DNA of 64,000 bases. It comes from Kushneria phosphatilytica (lineage in GTDB: Bacteria; Pseudomonadota; Gammaproteobacteria; Pseudomonadales; Halomonadaceae). The notes beneath the pieces were generated by a model that did no database searches, had not been told where the DNA came from, and saw only the letters and a list, made by a program, of their open reading frames with translations. Positions 1 to 12,168 of the stretch are shown in pieces. The stretch lies in contig NZ_CP043420.1 in the NCBI RefSeq assembly GCF_008247605.1, positions 1 to 64,000 of the forward strand, in the 5' to 3' direction. The position numbers and the translations under genes are program-made. The number at the start of each line of letters is the position of its first letter. The stretch's first letter is position 1.

Positions 1-1506
1 GTGTCGATCGCACTCTGGCAACAATGTCTTGAGTATCTGCAGGACGAAATCAGTTCGCAGCAGTTCAATACCTGGATTCGTCCGCTCCAGGCCGAGGATG
101 GTGAAGACGCCAACGAGCTGTCGTTGCTGGCGCCCAACCGCTTCGTGCGCGACTGGGTCAGCGACAAGTATCTCAAGCGCATCAACGAGCTGATGCGTGA
201 GCTCTCCAGTGGTGGCAAGCCGCCTCGGGTCTCGCTGGGTATCGGCAGTCGGCGGACCGTCTCCAATCCGCGCCTGGCGCCCTCGGCGAAAGAGCGCAGT
301 GCGCCGGCGGAAAATCCGGCTCCCACACCACCCGCTGCGCCGACCGCCCCGCGGGGTGACTATCGCGATGAGCGGGAGATCGATTCCTCGGCCACCCCGC
401 GACGCAGCAGCACGAACACGGCCAGCGCCAACAGCAGCAACGGTAGCGGTGAGCGTCAGGTGCAGGTCGAGGGCAGCCTCAAGCACCAGAGCGGGCTCAA
501 CCCCAACTTCACCTTTGATACCTTCGTTGAGGGCAAGTCCAACCAGCTGGCCCGTGCAGCTTCGCGCCAGGTGGCAGAGAACCCCGGTGGCGCCTATAAC
601 CCGCTTTTCCTCTATGGCGGGGTAGGTCTGGGCAAGACCCACCTGATGCATGCCGTAGGCAATCAGCTGGCCGGACTGCGCGAAAATGCCCGGGTGGTCT
701 ATCTGCATTCCGAGCGCTTTGTCGCGGACATGGTCAAGGCGCTGCAGCTCAACGCCATCAATGACTTCAAGCGCTTTTATCGCAGTGTCGATGCGCTGCT
801 GATCGATGATATCCAGTTCTTTGCCGGCAAGGAGCGCTCCCAGGAGGAGTTCTTCCATACCTTCAATGCCCTGCTGGAAGGCGGTCAGCAGATGATTCTG
901 ACCTCCGATCGCTATCCCAAGGAGATCAGCGGTGTCGAGGAGCGGCTCAAGTCCCGCTTCGGCTGGGGGCTGACGGTCGCCATCGAGCCGCCGGAACTGG
1001 AAACCCGGGTGGCGATCCTGATGAAAAAGGCCGAGCAGTCGAAGGTTGATCTGCCGCACGATGCCGCCTTCTTCATTGCGCAGAAGATTCGCTCCAACGT
1101 GCGTGAACTGGAAGGGGCACTCAAGAAGGTCATCGCCGACTCCCACTTCATGGGGCAGCCGATCAATCAGGAGTTCATTCGCGAGTCGCTCAAGGATCTG
1201 CTGGCGCTGCAGGACAAGCAGGTTGGGGTGGACAACATCCAGCGCACCGTAGCCGAGTATTACAAGATCAAGGTGGCCGACCTGCACTCCAAGCGCCGTT
1301 CGCGCTCGGTGGCCCGGCCGCGTCAGATTGCCATGTCGCTGGCCAAGGAGCTGACCAATCACAGCCTGCCGGAAATCGGCGACGCCTTCGGCGGGCGCGA
1401 CCACACCACGGTGTTGCACGCCTGTCGCAAGGTAGGCGAGCTGCAGGAAGAGAATGCCGATATCCGCGAAGACTACAAGAATCTGATGCGGCTGCTGACC
1501 AGCTGA
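1..1506 (+). CDS. dnaA: Chromosomal replication initiator protein DnaA
   Basis: DnaA is the AAA+ ATPase that binds DnaA boxes, melts the origin and loads the helicase. The 501-residue product shows the full architecture: an N-terminal DnaB-interaction domain (about 1-80), a low-complexity Pro/Ala/Ser/Asn linker (about 85-165), an AAA+ domain with Walker [10 protein letters not shown] from residue 206 and Walker B ALLIDD at 265-270, and a C-terminal DNA-binding domain with the signature RDHTTV at 466-471. The start is GTG on the first base of the window, so its ribosome-binding site and promoter lie outside. It heads a dnaA-dnaN-recF-gyrB series. The origin itself is probably just upstream of the window; I saw no DnaA-box cluster in the 83 bases before dnaN. 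Confidence 0.98.
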   Translation: MSIALWQQCLEYLQDEISSQQFNTWIRPLQAEDGEDANELSLLAPNRFVRDWVSDKYLKRINELMRELSSGGKPPRVSLGIGSRRTVSNPRLAPSAKERSAPAENPAPTPPAAPTAPRGDYRDEREIDSSATPRRSSTNTASANSSNGSGERQVQVEGSLKHQSGLNPNFTFDTFVEGKSNQLARAASRQVAENPGGAYNPLFLYGGVGLGKTHLMHAVGNQLAGLRENARVVYLHSERFVADMVKALQLNAINDFKRFYRSVDALLIDDIQFFAGKERSQEEFFHTFNALLEGGQQMILTSDRYPKEISGVEERLKSRFGWGLTVAIEPPELETRVAILMKKAEQSKVDLPHDAAFFIAQKIRSNVRELEGALKKVIADSHFMGQPINQEFIRESLKDLLALQDKQVGVDNIQRTVAEYYKIKVADLHSKRRSRSVARPRQIAMSLAKELTNHSLPEIGDAFGGRDHTTVLHACRKVGELQEENADIREDYKNLMRLLTS

Positions 1507-1589
1507 GCCGATCGGGCCGGCGCCACCATTGTGCGGCGCCACCGTAGTCACGACAATGAACCGAAGACGTGCCCGAAAGAGTGGAGCCC

Positions 1590-2693
1590 ATGAAACTTGC
1601 CATCACGCGTGAAGCCCTGCTGCGCCCGCTGTCCCTGGCAGCAGGCGTGGTCGAGCGCCGTCAGACCCTGCCGGTGCTCTCCAATGTGCTGCTCGAGGTC
1701 AGCGGCAACGAGCTGTCACTGACCGGTACCGACCTTGAGGTCGAACTGATCGGGCGCGTCGAGCCGTCGAGCGTCGAGGAAGAAGGCTCGGCTACCGTAC
1801 CGGCGCGCAAGCTGATGGATATCTGCAAATCGTTGCCGGATCAGTCCGAGATCACGCTTTCTGTCGAGGAAGGGCGGGCCCTGCTGCGCTCCGGGCGTTC
1901 GCGTTTCACCCTCTCGACCCTGCCGGCGGCCGAGTTTCCCAACATCGAGGAGAGCGAGCAGCGCAGCGAGCTGACGCTGAACCGCGGGACGCTCAAACAT
2001 CTGATCGACTCAACCTCCTTTGCCATGGCGCAGCAGGACGTGCGCTACTATCTCAACGGCATGCTGATCGAGCTGCGCGAGGGGCTGGTCCGCACCGTGG
2101 CGACCGACGGTCACCGGCTGGCGGTCTGCGAACGCGAGGTCGAGCTCGAAATGAGCGAGCCACAGCGTCTGATCCTGCCGCGCAAGGGGGTGATCGAGCT
2201 GTCGCGTCTGCTCGATGATAGCGAGGAGCCGATCACCCTGCGCCTGGGGACCAATCATCTGCGGGCCAGTACCGGTGCCTTCACCTTCACCTCCAAGCTG
2301 GTCGATGGCAAGTTCCCCGACTATGAACGGGTGATTCCGAAGGGCGGTGACAAGTTGGTGATTGCCGAGCGCAGCGAGCTGCGTCAGGTCCTTTCGCGTA
2401 CTGCGATCCTTTCCAACGAGAAGTATCGTGGCGTTCGCCTCAATCTCGAGGCCGGCAACCTGCGTGTACTGGCCAACAATCCCGAGCAGGAAGAAGCCGA
2501 GGAGAATGTCGGCGTCAATTATGACGGCGCGGGGCTGGAGATCGGCTTCAATGTCGGCTACCTGGTCGATGTGCTCAATGTGCTCGCCACCGAGCAGGTG
2601 CAGATCACCCTGTCGGATGCGTCAAGCAGTGCCCTGCTGGAAGCCCCCGGTGGTGGCGACGCCCGCTACGTGGTCATGCCGATGCGGCTGTGA
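1590..2693 (+). CDS. dnaN: DNA polymerase III beta subunit (sliding clamp)
   Basis: This is the ring-shaped processivity clamp that tethers DNA polymerase III and many repair factors to DNA. The 367-residue product matches the family length and ends in YVVMPMRL, the usual C-terminus of gammaproteobacterial beta clamps. I chose the ATG preceded by GTGGAG rather than the GTG 21 bases upstream, because MKLAITREAL is the normal family N-terminus. It lies 83 bases after dnaA and is probably co-transcribed with it. Confidence 0.98.
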   Translation: MKLAITREALLRPLSLAAGVVERRQTLPVLSNVLLEVSGNELSLTGTDLEVELIGRVEPSSVEEEGSATVPARKLMDICKSLPDQSEITLSVEEGRALLRSGRSRFTLSTLPAAEFPNIEESEQRSELTLNRGTLKHLIDSTSFAMAQQDVRYYLNGMLIELREGLVRTVATDGHRLAVCEREVELEMSEPQRLILPRKGVIELSRLLDDSEEPITLRLGTNHLRASTGAFTFTSKLVDGKFPDYERVIPKGGDKLVIAERSELRQVLSRTAILSNEKYRGVRLNLEAGNLRVLANNPEQEEAEENVGVNYDGAGLEIGFNVGYLVDVLNVLATEQVQITLSDASSSALLEAPGGGDARYVVMPMRL

Positions 2694-2717
2694 ACCGGCT
2701 ACCGCCGCCTTCCGAAG

Positions 2718-2743
2718 CCCGGTGGCCTGAAAAGGCCGCCCGG
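2718..2743 (+). terminator. Possible weak intrinsic terminator or attenuator between dnaN and recF
   Basis: A stem of about eleven base pairs, with one mismatch and one G-T wobble, closes on a GAAA tetraloop (GGTGGCCT-GAAA-AGGCCGCC core). It is followed only by a poor T-rich stretch (CGTTTGCTTTC). It may lower recF expression relative to dnaN, but the missing U-run makes termination uncertain. Confidence 0.3.
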
Positions 2744-2796
2744 CGTTTGCTTTCGTGTCACTGGCGCCGGGCCTGAAGCCTGTACTGCGGAGTCGC

Positions 2797-6331
<3,535 letters not shown>

Positions 6332-6356
6332 TCCGGCCTGTAAGGCAAATGAGAGG

Positions 6357-6382
6357 AAGGCGGCCTGCGGGCCGCCTTTTTC
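6357..6382 (+). terminator. Rho-independent terminator after gyrB
   Basis: The hairpin GGCGGCC-TGCG-GGCCGCC has a perfect seven-base-pair GC stem, followed directly by TTTTT. It lies 25 bases after the gyrB stop. Confidence 0.9.
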
Positions 6383-6404
6383 ATGTCGGTACTCTTGAAA
6401 GTGC

Positions 6405-6435
6405 TTGACCTGGAGTGCGCTCCAGGCCGTAACCT
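6405..6435 (+). promoter_or_regulatory. MerR-type promoter/operator with 19-bp spacer
   Basis: A -35-like TTGACC and a -10-like TAACCT are separated by 19 bases instead of 17. The spacer overlaps the dyad CCTGGAG-TGCG-CTCCAGG. An over-long spacer with a central dyad is the hallmark of promoters that MerR-family activators untwist. It lies 30 bases before the MerR-family gene, so autoregulation of the two-gene operon is expected. Confidence 0.8.
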
Positions 6436-6464
6436 GGAGATGATCGGAACATGGAGAGACGACC

Positions 6465-6860
6465 GTGAGGATTGGAGAACTGGCGCAGTGTACGGGGTTA
6501 TCGGTACATACCATTCGCTATTACGAGCGAATCGGCCTGCTGCCGAAAGCGCCGCGGGATGGTGCTGGCCAGCGCTTTTACAACGCCTCTGTCCTGAGCT
6601 GGATCGAGTTTCTGGGGCGATTGAAAGCCACTGGCATGCCGATTCGGGAGATGGTGCATTATGCCGCCCTGCGTGAGCAGGGCGACAGCACTCTGGCGGA
6701 ACGGCGTGAAATGCTCGAAGCGCACCGTGAGCAGGTTCGCCAACAGCTGCATGTCCTGCAGGAAGCACTCCATGTTCTGGATACCAAGATTGAAGGTTAT
6801 GCCGATATGGAAGCGAACAGGAGCCCGACACATGACACACGATCCAGTAAATTGCAGTGA
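6465..6860 (+). CDS. MerR-family transcriptional regulator
   Basis: This 131-residue protein has an N-terminal winged helix-turn-helix (MRIGELAQ, then HTIRYYERIGLL around residues 15-26) and a long helical dimerisation region (about 75-115). The only cysteine is C9, so the paired C-terminal cysteines of metal-sensing MerR/ZntR/CueR proteins and the Fe-S cluster cysteines of SoxR are absent. An organic or electrophilic ligand is more likely. The GTG start follows GGAGAG. Its last 29 bases overlap the downstream carboxymuconolactone-decarboxylase-family gene, so the two are co-transcribed and probably functionally linked. Confidence 0.88.
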   Translation: MRIGELAQCTGLSVHTIRYYERIGLLPKAPRDGAGQRFYNASVLSWIEFLGRLKATGMPIREMVHYAALREQGDSTLAERREMLEAHREQVRQQLHVLQEALHVLDTKIEGYADMEANRSPTHDTRSSKLQ

Positions 6861-7251
6861 AAGCCGTTTGAGCCGGGGCCGGCGTGCATTGGCCCGCATT
6901 GATGGCGAAGCCGGCCAGCATGTGGTTGATGCCTTGAGCGACATTGCACCGGATTTCGCCACCTATCTGCTCGAGTTTCCTTTCGGGGATATTTACTCTC
7001 GTCCGGGGCTTTCATTGCGCGATCGTGAACTTGCCACCATTGCAGCGCTTACCGCCATGGGTAATGCCGCACCGCAGTTGAAAGTGCATATCGCAGCGGG
7101 CCTGAATGTGGGCGTAACGCGCGAAGAGATCATCGAGGTGATCATGCAGATGGCCGTCTACGCGGGGTTTCCGGCTGCGCTCAATGGCCTGTTTACCGCT
7201 CGTGAAGTATTGATCGAGCAGGGGGTGATGCCTGAATCTCGGGCCACCTGA
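6832..7251 (+). CDS. Carboxymuconolactone decarboxylase / AhpD-like family protein
   Basis: This 139-residue all-helical protein has the family core RDRELATIAALTAMG followed by LKVHIAAGLNVGVTREEI. It lacks the CxxC pair of peroxidase-active AhpD proteins, so it groups with decarboxylase-like or uncharacterised members. The substrate cannot be told from sequence. I used the ATG after ACAGGAG, which lies inside the end of the MerR-family gene. The overlap suggests translational coupling, with the regulator controlling a small stress or detoxification enzyme. Confidence 0.82.
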   Translation: MTHDPVNCSESRLSRGRRALARIDGEAGQHVVDALSDIAPDFATYLLEFPFGDIYSRPGLSLRDRELATIAALTAMGNAAPQLKVHIAAGLNVGVTREEIIEVIMQMAVYAGFPAALNGLFTAREVLIEQGVMPESRAT

Positions 7252-7329
7252 TCCTGCGAGGATTGACCGTAACCAGCGGCAATAGACGATTCGCCAGTGA
7301 GCCCCGCATCTGCGGAGTTAATCTGGTGA

Positions 7330-7345
7330 TGTTTCACGTGAAACA
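7330..7345. other. parS site (perfect)
   Basis: TGTTTCACGTGAAACA matches the ParB/Spo0J consensus exactly. Here the dyad extends to 22 bp (TGATGTTTCACGTGAAACAT plus CA). It lies between the carboxymuconolactone-decarboxylase-family gene and the DUF2835 gene. Confidence 0.9.
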
Positions 7346-7418
7346 TCAGGCCCCGTCCCTTTGCTGTCACCCAGGACTTCTCATAAGCTGGCATGGCGTT
7401 TCACAATTTTCCTTCGCC

Positions 7419-7646
7419 ATGCCTACCATCGATATCGTGCTGAATCTCACTGCGCAGCAGTGCCGCAGTTACTATGCCGGGGAAGCCGAGCATATTCATA
7501 CCCATAGTCCGGATGGTCGCAAGGTGCTGCTGCCTGCGCGGGCGCTACACCGTATCGTGGGCCCGAGCGGTGTGCAGGGGATTTACCGGATGACGTATGA
7601 CGACAATGGCCGGTTTGTATCACTTAAGCGTATTGGCGCACTTTGA
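7419..7646 (+). CDS. DUF2835 family small protein
   Basis: This 75-residue conserved protein of unknown function starts MPTIDIVLNL and ends with the family-typical pattern NGRFVSLKRI. Members of DUF2835 are small cytoplasmic proteins common in marine and halophilic gammaproteobacteria. The start is set by homology, because no clear Shine-Dalgarno sequence precedes it. It lies just after a parS site and before the CoA-transferase gene on the same strand. Confidence 0.75.
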   Translation: MPTIDIVLNLTAQQCRSYYAGEAEHIHTHSPDGRKVLLPARALHRIVGPSGVQGIYRMTYDDNGRFVSLKRIGAL

Positions 7647-7759
7647 TACGTCATTTCATGGATCATCTGCATCTCGTGTGCATCCGCTGATCAGCAGGCC
7701 GTGGCAGCGGGAGACCGGCCCCTGTGCCAGGCTTGCTGCAGTACAGGGAGGCAGGACAG

Positions 7760-8965
7760 ATGACACTACCCATGAGCGGCTTCCGGGTCATTGATCTGAC
7801 CGCGATGGTTTCCGGCCCGGTGGCGACCATGCAGCTCGCCGATCAGGGCGCTGAAGTGATCAAGGTCGAGCGACCGGACAGCGGCGATCAGACCCGACTG
7901 GCGGCCAACCAGCGGCACGGCTTTTCGGCGAACTTTCTCAATAACAATCGTAACAAGCGCTCCGTCGCGCTCGATCTCAAACGGCCCGAGGGTCTGGCGA
8001 CGCTGAAGCGCCTGTGTGCGAATGCCGATGTACTGGTACAGAATTTTCGTCCCGGCGTGGCCGAGCGCATCGGCATCGGCGAGGCGGCCATTCGCGAGGT
8101 GGCGCCGAATATCATTTATGTCTCGATCAGCGGTTTCGGTGAGAGCGGACCTTATACCGGCAAGCCGGTCTATGATCCGCTGATCCAGTCGCTTTCGAGC
8201 CTGGCCACTATTCAGGGCGGTTCGGATGAGGCACGGCCCAGGCTGGTGCGCACCATCGTGCCGGACAAGCTCACCGGTTATATCGCCGCCCAGGCGATTA
8301 CGGCGGCGCTGCTTGCCCGTGAGCGCGGCCAACCCGGTCAGCATGTGCATGTATCAATGCTCGATGCAGTGGTTGATTTCCTGTGGCACTCCGACATGAA
8401 CAGCCAGACCTTTGTCGGCCATGAGTTCAATCAGGCGCAGGCCGCCAGTTTCATTGATCTGATCTATCAGACCACCACCGGTTACATCAGCGTGGCGGTG
8501 CAGAATGATCGCGAGTGGCAGGCGTTGACCGAGGCATTGAATGTACCAGAGTGGCGTGATGACCCACGCTTTGCCACCTTTGCTGATCGCCAGGACAACA
8601 TCAACGCGCGCCTCGAGCTGACCCAGGAAAAGCTGGCCGAGCAGAGCGCCGAGTATTGGCTCGAGCGACTCAACGAGTTCGGTGTGCCCTGTGCGCCGGT
8701 ACTGACGCGCTCGCAAATGATCGAACACGAGCAGGTTACGGCCAATGAGCTGCTGGTCGAATATGATCACCCCGAGGCGGGCAGGCTGCGTCAGACGCGC
8801 CCGGCGGCGCGTTTCTCCCGGTCGGATGCGTTGCCTCTGAACGGCGCGCCGGCGCTGGGCGCCGGTACCCGGGCAGTACTGGCGGAGAACGGTTTCAGCG
8901 ATGAGGAGATTGATCGGCTGCTTGATTCAGGTGCAGCTGTCGACGAGGGGGGGAGTGCCTCATGA
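7760..8965 (+). CDS. CaiB/BaiF (class III) CoA-transferase
   Basis: Class III CoA-transferases move CoA between carboxylic acids through an aspartyl-CoA thioester. The 401-residue product has the family start GFRVIDLTAMVSGP and the conserved YDP segment, whose D139 corresponds to the catalytic aspartate of formyl-CoA transferase. The acid substrate is not predictable. The ATG after GGGAGGCAGG is chosen over an upstream GTG. Its stop overlaps the start of the glutathione-S-transferase gene by four bases (ATGA), so the two form an operon. Confidence 0.9.
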   Translation: MTLPMSGFRVIDLTAMVSGPVATMQLADQGAEVIKVERPDSGDQTRLAANQRHGFSANFLNNNRNKRSVALDLKRPEGLATLKRLCANADVLVQNFRPGVAERIGIGEAAIREVAPNIIYVSISGFGESGPYTGKPVYDPLIQSLSSLATIQGGSDEARPRLVRTIVPDKLTGYIAAQAITAALLARERGQPGQHVHVSMLDAVVDFLWHSDMNSQTFVGHEFNQAQAASFIDLIYQTTTGYISVAVQNDREWQALTEALNVPEWRDDPRFATFADRQDNINARLELTQEKLAEQSAEYWLERLNEFGVPCAPVLTRSQMIEHEQVTANELLVEYDHPEAGRLRQTRPAARFSRSDALPLNGAPALGAGTRAVLAENGFSDEEIDRLLDSGAAVDEGGSAS

Positions 8966-9687
8966 TCGACTTCTACTATTGGCCGACGCCCAACGGCTGG
9001 AAGATCGCCATCCTGCTCGAGGAGCTGGCACTCGACTATCGGGTGGTGCCTGTGGATATCAATGCCGGCGATCAGTTTGCCCCCGAATTTCTGGCCATCT
9101 CGCCCAACAATCGCATGCCGGCGATCGTCGATCATGCACCGGCTCAGGGGTATGGCGAAGCACCACTGCCCATCTTCGAGTCCGGGGCCATCGCTCGTTA
9201 TCTGGCGCACAAGGGCGGTACGTTCTATCCGGAAGAGTTTCGGCTACGCAAGGAGATTGATGAGTGGCTGTTCTGGCAGGTGGGCAATCTTGGCCCGATG
9301 GGGGGCCAGATGAGTCATTTCGTCAACTATGCCCCCGAGGCGCAGGCGGGCGGCTACGCCGAAACGCGCTATCGGGACGAGTATCACCGCTGCCTTGGCG
9401 TGCTGGAACGTCGACTCGAGGGTCGGACATATCTGGTAGGCGAGCACTACAGTATCGCTGACATCGTCAACTGGCCCTGGGTGTTGATTGCCAGGGCCAT
9501 GGGGCAGCCGCTCGATGAATTCCCGCAGGTGACTGCCTGGCGGCAGCGGGTCAAGGAGCGTCCTGCCGTGCAGCGTGGTGTCGAACTTGGCAGGGAGTGG
9601 CGCAGCGGCGGTCAGCCGAAGGACGAGTCGGCGCGCTCGGTACTGTTCAATCAGCGCGCCAATCATGCCAGCAGGGGCCGCGACTAG
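8962..9687 (+). CDS. Glutathione S-transferase family protein, YfcG/YghU-like
   Basis: The 241 residues form an N-terminal thioredoxin-like domain and a C-terminal helical domain. The motif TPNG at residues 9-12 replaces the catalytic Tyr/Ser/Cys of classical transferases, as in Escherichia coli YfcG and YghU, which reduce disulfides using glutathione. ESGAIARYL and SIADIVNWPW are further family marks. It is coupled by ATGA to the CoA-transferase gene. Its stop codon shares the bases CTAG with the stop codon of the convergent MFS gene. Confidence 0.88.
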   Translation: MIDFYYWPTPNGWKIAILLEELALDYRVVPVDINAGDQFAPEFLAISPNNRMPAIVDHAPAQGYGEAPLPIFESGAIARYLAHKGGTFYPEEFRLRKEIDEWLFWQVGNLGPMGGQMSHFVNYAPEAQAGGYAETRYRDEYHRCLGVLERRLEGRTYLVGEHYSIADIVNWPWVLIARAMGQPLDEFPQVTAWRQRVKERPAVQRGVELGREWRSGGQPKDESARSVLFNQRANHASRGRD

Positions 9688-10841
9688 GTGGCAGGGGCGG
9701 GCTGGCGCAGCTGTGGTGCGCGGTAGTGAGCCAGCATGGTCAGCAGAGCGATCACGGCAAACACATTAAAGCAGCCCCCATACCCCAGATGGGCGATCAG
9801 ACTGCCCGCCAGCGGTGAGCCCATCACCTGACCGATCGCAATCATCAGAAAGGGAAGCCCCAACCCGATGGCGGGGCGATCTTCGAATACCTCGATCCCC
9901 CACACCAGATAGATGCCGGTCAGCATGATATAGGAAGCGCCAAACAGTGCCGCGGCCGCAAGCGTTGCGGTGTTGTGACCGGCGGCTGCGACGATCAGCC
10001 AGAGTGCGAGCGCCATGGCAGTCAGCGCGAGGCGATGGATGGCGTTCAGCCCGAAGCGCTTGATCAGATCGCCTGTCATGGCGCCTGCCAGCCCGGCGAG
10101 TCCCATCACGATCCACGCCAGATTGGCGATCTGCTGCGGTTTGTCGCCGACGTGAGTAATCACTTCACCAGCAAAAGTCCAGAAGGCGGCACTGGCGATG
10201 CCCATGCCGGTTGCGGCTGCCATCAGTTTCACCGCGCGCAGGCGCCACAGCGTCGCGCCGTGATCATTGCTTGCGTCAGCGCGGCTGCTCGAGCGTGGCA
10301 TGACCATCAACAGCCAAAGGGCATTGGCCAGCGCGGCCAGGGCAAAGGCGCCATAGGCAAGGCGCCACTGCCCGGTGGCCAGAAAGGCGGCTGGTCCGGA
10401 GATGGCAACCCCCAGACTGGTGCCGGCGTTGATCACGGTATTGGCACGCGCCTGTCTGGCGCGATGGATCCGCACCGAGACCGCCTGTGCCATCGGCGGT
10501 GAGGCCAGCCCGGTGCTCATGCCGGCGAATATCATGGCGGCAGCCAGCAGCCAGGCACTGTGGCTGAGGGCCACTACCGCCATGCCGGCAGCGGCGATCA
10601 GGGCGGCCCCTACCGCCACCGTCCTTGGCCCGAGCCGTTCGACCAGCAGGGCGCTGACCACGATGGCCATACAGTAGCCCAGATAGGCCCCGCTGCCGAT
10701 GACGCCGGCAATAGTGGCATCCAGCCCGACATCGGCCCGGATCTGCGGCAGGAAAAGGCCATAAGCGAAGCGGGCCAATCCGTAACAGATGCCGATCAGC
10801 AGGGTGCCGGCAGCGATCAGTGGCATATTGTCCTGTTTCAT
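9684..10841 (-). CDS. YbfB/YjiJ-family MFS transporter
   Basis: This 385-residue integral membrane protein has about twelve hydrophobic segments. The N-terminal signature GICYGLARFAYGLFLPQIR is typical of the YbfB/YjiJ family, whose substrates are mostly unknown and are often presumed to be exported. It is the second gene of a tetR-MFS operon: its ATG overlaps the regulator's stop by four bases and follows an AGGAGGTC ribosome-binding site. The regulator most likely controls its expression in response to the transported compound. Confidence 0.88.
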   Translation of the reverse strand: MKQDNMPLIAAGTLLIGICYGLARFAYGLFLPQIRADVGLDATIAGVIGSGAYLGYCMAIVVSALLVERLGPRTVAVGAALIAAAGMAVVALSHSAWLLAAAMIFAGMSTGLASPPMAQAVSVRIHRARQARANTVINAGTSLGVAISGPAAFLATGQWRLAYGAFALAALANALWLLMVMPRSSSRADASNDHGATLWRLRAVKLMAAATGMGIASAAFWTFAGEVITHVGDKPQQIANLAWIVMGLAGLAGAMTGDLIKRFGLNAIHRLALTAMALALWLIVAAAGHNTATLAAAALFGASYIMLTGIYLVWGIEVFEDRPAIGLGLPFLMIAIGQVMGSPLAGSLIAHLGYGGCFNVFAVIALLTMLAHYRAPQLRQPAPAT

Positions 10842-11404
10842 GAGACGACCTCCTTGTCGGTGAAACAGCGGTGTATCTGACGTCTGAGCGACTCACCAAT
10901 GACTTCGGGTGGCATCAGCTGCGCGTATTGGGTGGCTCCTTCCAGAGCGGTGGCGAGATCGAGGGCGAGCGCTTCGGGCTGGGTGGCGCCTGCGTCGGCC
11001 AGCAACCGGGTCAGATAGCGGTGAAGGCTGCGCTTGTGTTCGGTGGCCAGCGCACTGATCGTCGTCGAGTGTGCCTCGTACTCACCCAGCGCCTTGATAA
11101 AGAGACAGCCATGCACAGCGCCGTGGAACAGAAATTGGAGATGGGTTTCGGCCACATGCAGCGCCAGTGCCAGCGCGCCTGCCTCGGGGGCGGGGCGCGA
11201 GCGATCGATGGCATCGAAGTAAGACCGATCACGCTGACGCAGTACGGCCTCTACCAATGACTCCTTGGAAGTGAAGTTTTGGTAGAAGGTCCGGCGGGTG
11301 GTGCCGGCCTGCCTGACGATACGGTCCACCCCGGTGGCAAAGAAGCCTTCCTCGTGGAAGAGGCGCTCTCCGGTATCGATCAGGTCCTGTCGTTTGCTGG
11401 ACAT
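10838..11404 (-). CDS. TetR/AcrR-family transcriptional regulator
   Basis: This 188-residue repressor has an N-terminal helix-turn-helix (about residues 25-46, GVDRIVRQAG then RRTFYQNFTSKE) and a ligand-binding helical domain. The ATG preceded by GGAGAGCTC is chosen over one 87 bases upstream, because it places the DNA-binding domain at the usual distance from the N-terminus. It is the promoter-proximal gene of the operon with the MFS transporter, so it should repress itself and the pump. Its operator presumably lies in the long AT-rich region upstream. Confidence 0.88.
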   Translation of the reverse strand: MSSKRQDLIDTGERLFHEEGFFATGVDRIVRQAGTTRRTFYQNFTSKESLVEAVLRQRDRSYFDAIDRSRPAPEAGALALALHVAETHLQFLFHGAVHGCLFIKALGEYEAHSTTISALATEHKRSLHRYLTRLLADAGATQPEALALDLATALEGATQYAQLMPPEVIGESLRRQIHRCFTDKEVVS

Positions 11405-11800
11405 GAGCTCTCCATATGAAGCTGTCAGAGTAGAACGATTTGTATACTCAGATTGGCCGGGTGCTATCGAAGGGTCAAGTTGAAATCCCATTTATGTCGA
11501 TATTGGTGGGATTTTCGATCAATAGGTGGAGATGTATCTACATGGGAATATCTTTATATATAGAATGACATGTTTACTTATGTGGCAGCGCTACGTGACC
11601 ATCGGTTGTCTGATCACTGCTGCTGAAGTCGACGAATGGCGCGGGATGTGCCAGCGTCAACCATGAAGCGCTCTGCGCCGGGGCCGGGGTGTGGGGCGTG
11701 CGATGAGCAGGGCGAGTCGCTGCTCGATGAGCCAGGGGACACTCGGGAACCGCGTATCGGGCCGGCGCTCAGGGAATCATTCGATTGACAGGAGAGAGCC
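11405..11800. other. Intergenic region between tetR and a small ORF
   Basis: This interval of about 400 bases has no convincing gene. The part around 11440-11600 is clearly more AT-rich than its surroundings and contains the inverted repeat AATCCCA...TGGGATT. It also has GTATAC-type palindromes that could be TetR operators, and a run TTTATATATAGAAT. It probably holds the tetR promoter. The open frames in it look like low-complexity shadows. Confidence 0.45.
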
Positions 11801-11995
11801 ATGCCCAATGGACCACCGGCGCCAGAACAGCGCCCTGAAATGTTGCAGGAGCTGGATGAGGTGCGTGATGAGCTGCGCGAGCTGGCCGATGGCGAAGCGG
11901 ATGGGGCGCGTCGGGCACGGCTCACCCGGCTTGAGCATCGTTTGACCCGGCTCGAAGGCTATGCGCTGGCACTGCTGGATGCCATTGAACGTTGA
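11801..11995 (+). CDS. Small hypothetical protein, predicted coiled coil
   Basis: I do not recognise this 64-residue product. It is almost wholly charged helix (LQELDEVRDELRELADG, then RLEHRLTRLEGYAL) with heptad-like leucines, so a coiled-coil or dimerising helix is likely. An AGGAGAG ribosome-binding site seven bases before the ATG supports translation. It lies alone between the divergent tetR operon and the permease gene. Confidence 0.5.
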   Translation: MPNGPPAPEQRPEMLQELDEVRDELRELADGEADGARRARLTRLEHRLTRLEGYALALLDAIER

Positions 11996-12168
11996 CGTGC
12001 GGATCGGGCTCATGGAGGGAGTGAAGGCACTGCGACAGGCGCCATTGAAGAGTTCGTGATGTGTGAATGCGGCGGCTACAGTGAACAGCATGAGGCATCG
12101 ATTTTGCCCCCGGTCGGGCCGAGGCTTCAGGGTGACGATTCCAGTCAACGCGAAGGTGGATAACAATC

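Noticed and set aside
1507..1589. dnaA-dnaN gap as the replication origin
   Set aside because: It is only 83 bases and no TTATCCACA-type DnaA boxes or AT-rich unwinding element were seen; the origin is more likely upstream of base 1.
7391..7415. GTTTCACAATTTT near the DUF2835 gene as another parS
   Set aside because: Only the left half-site matches; the right half GTGAAACA is absent.
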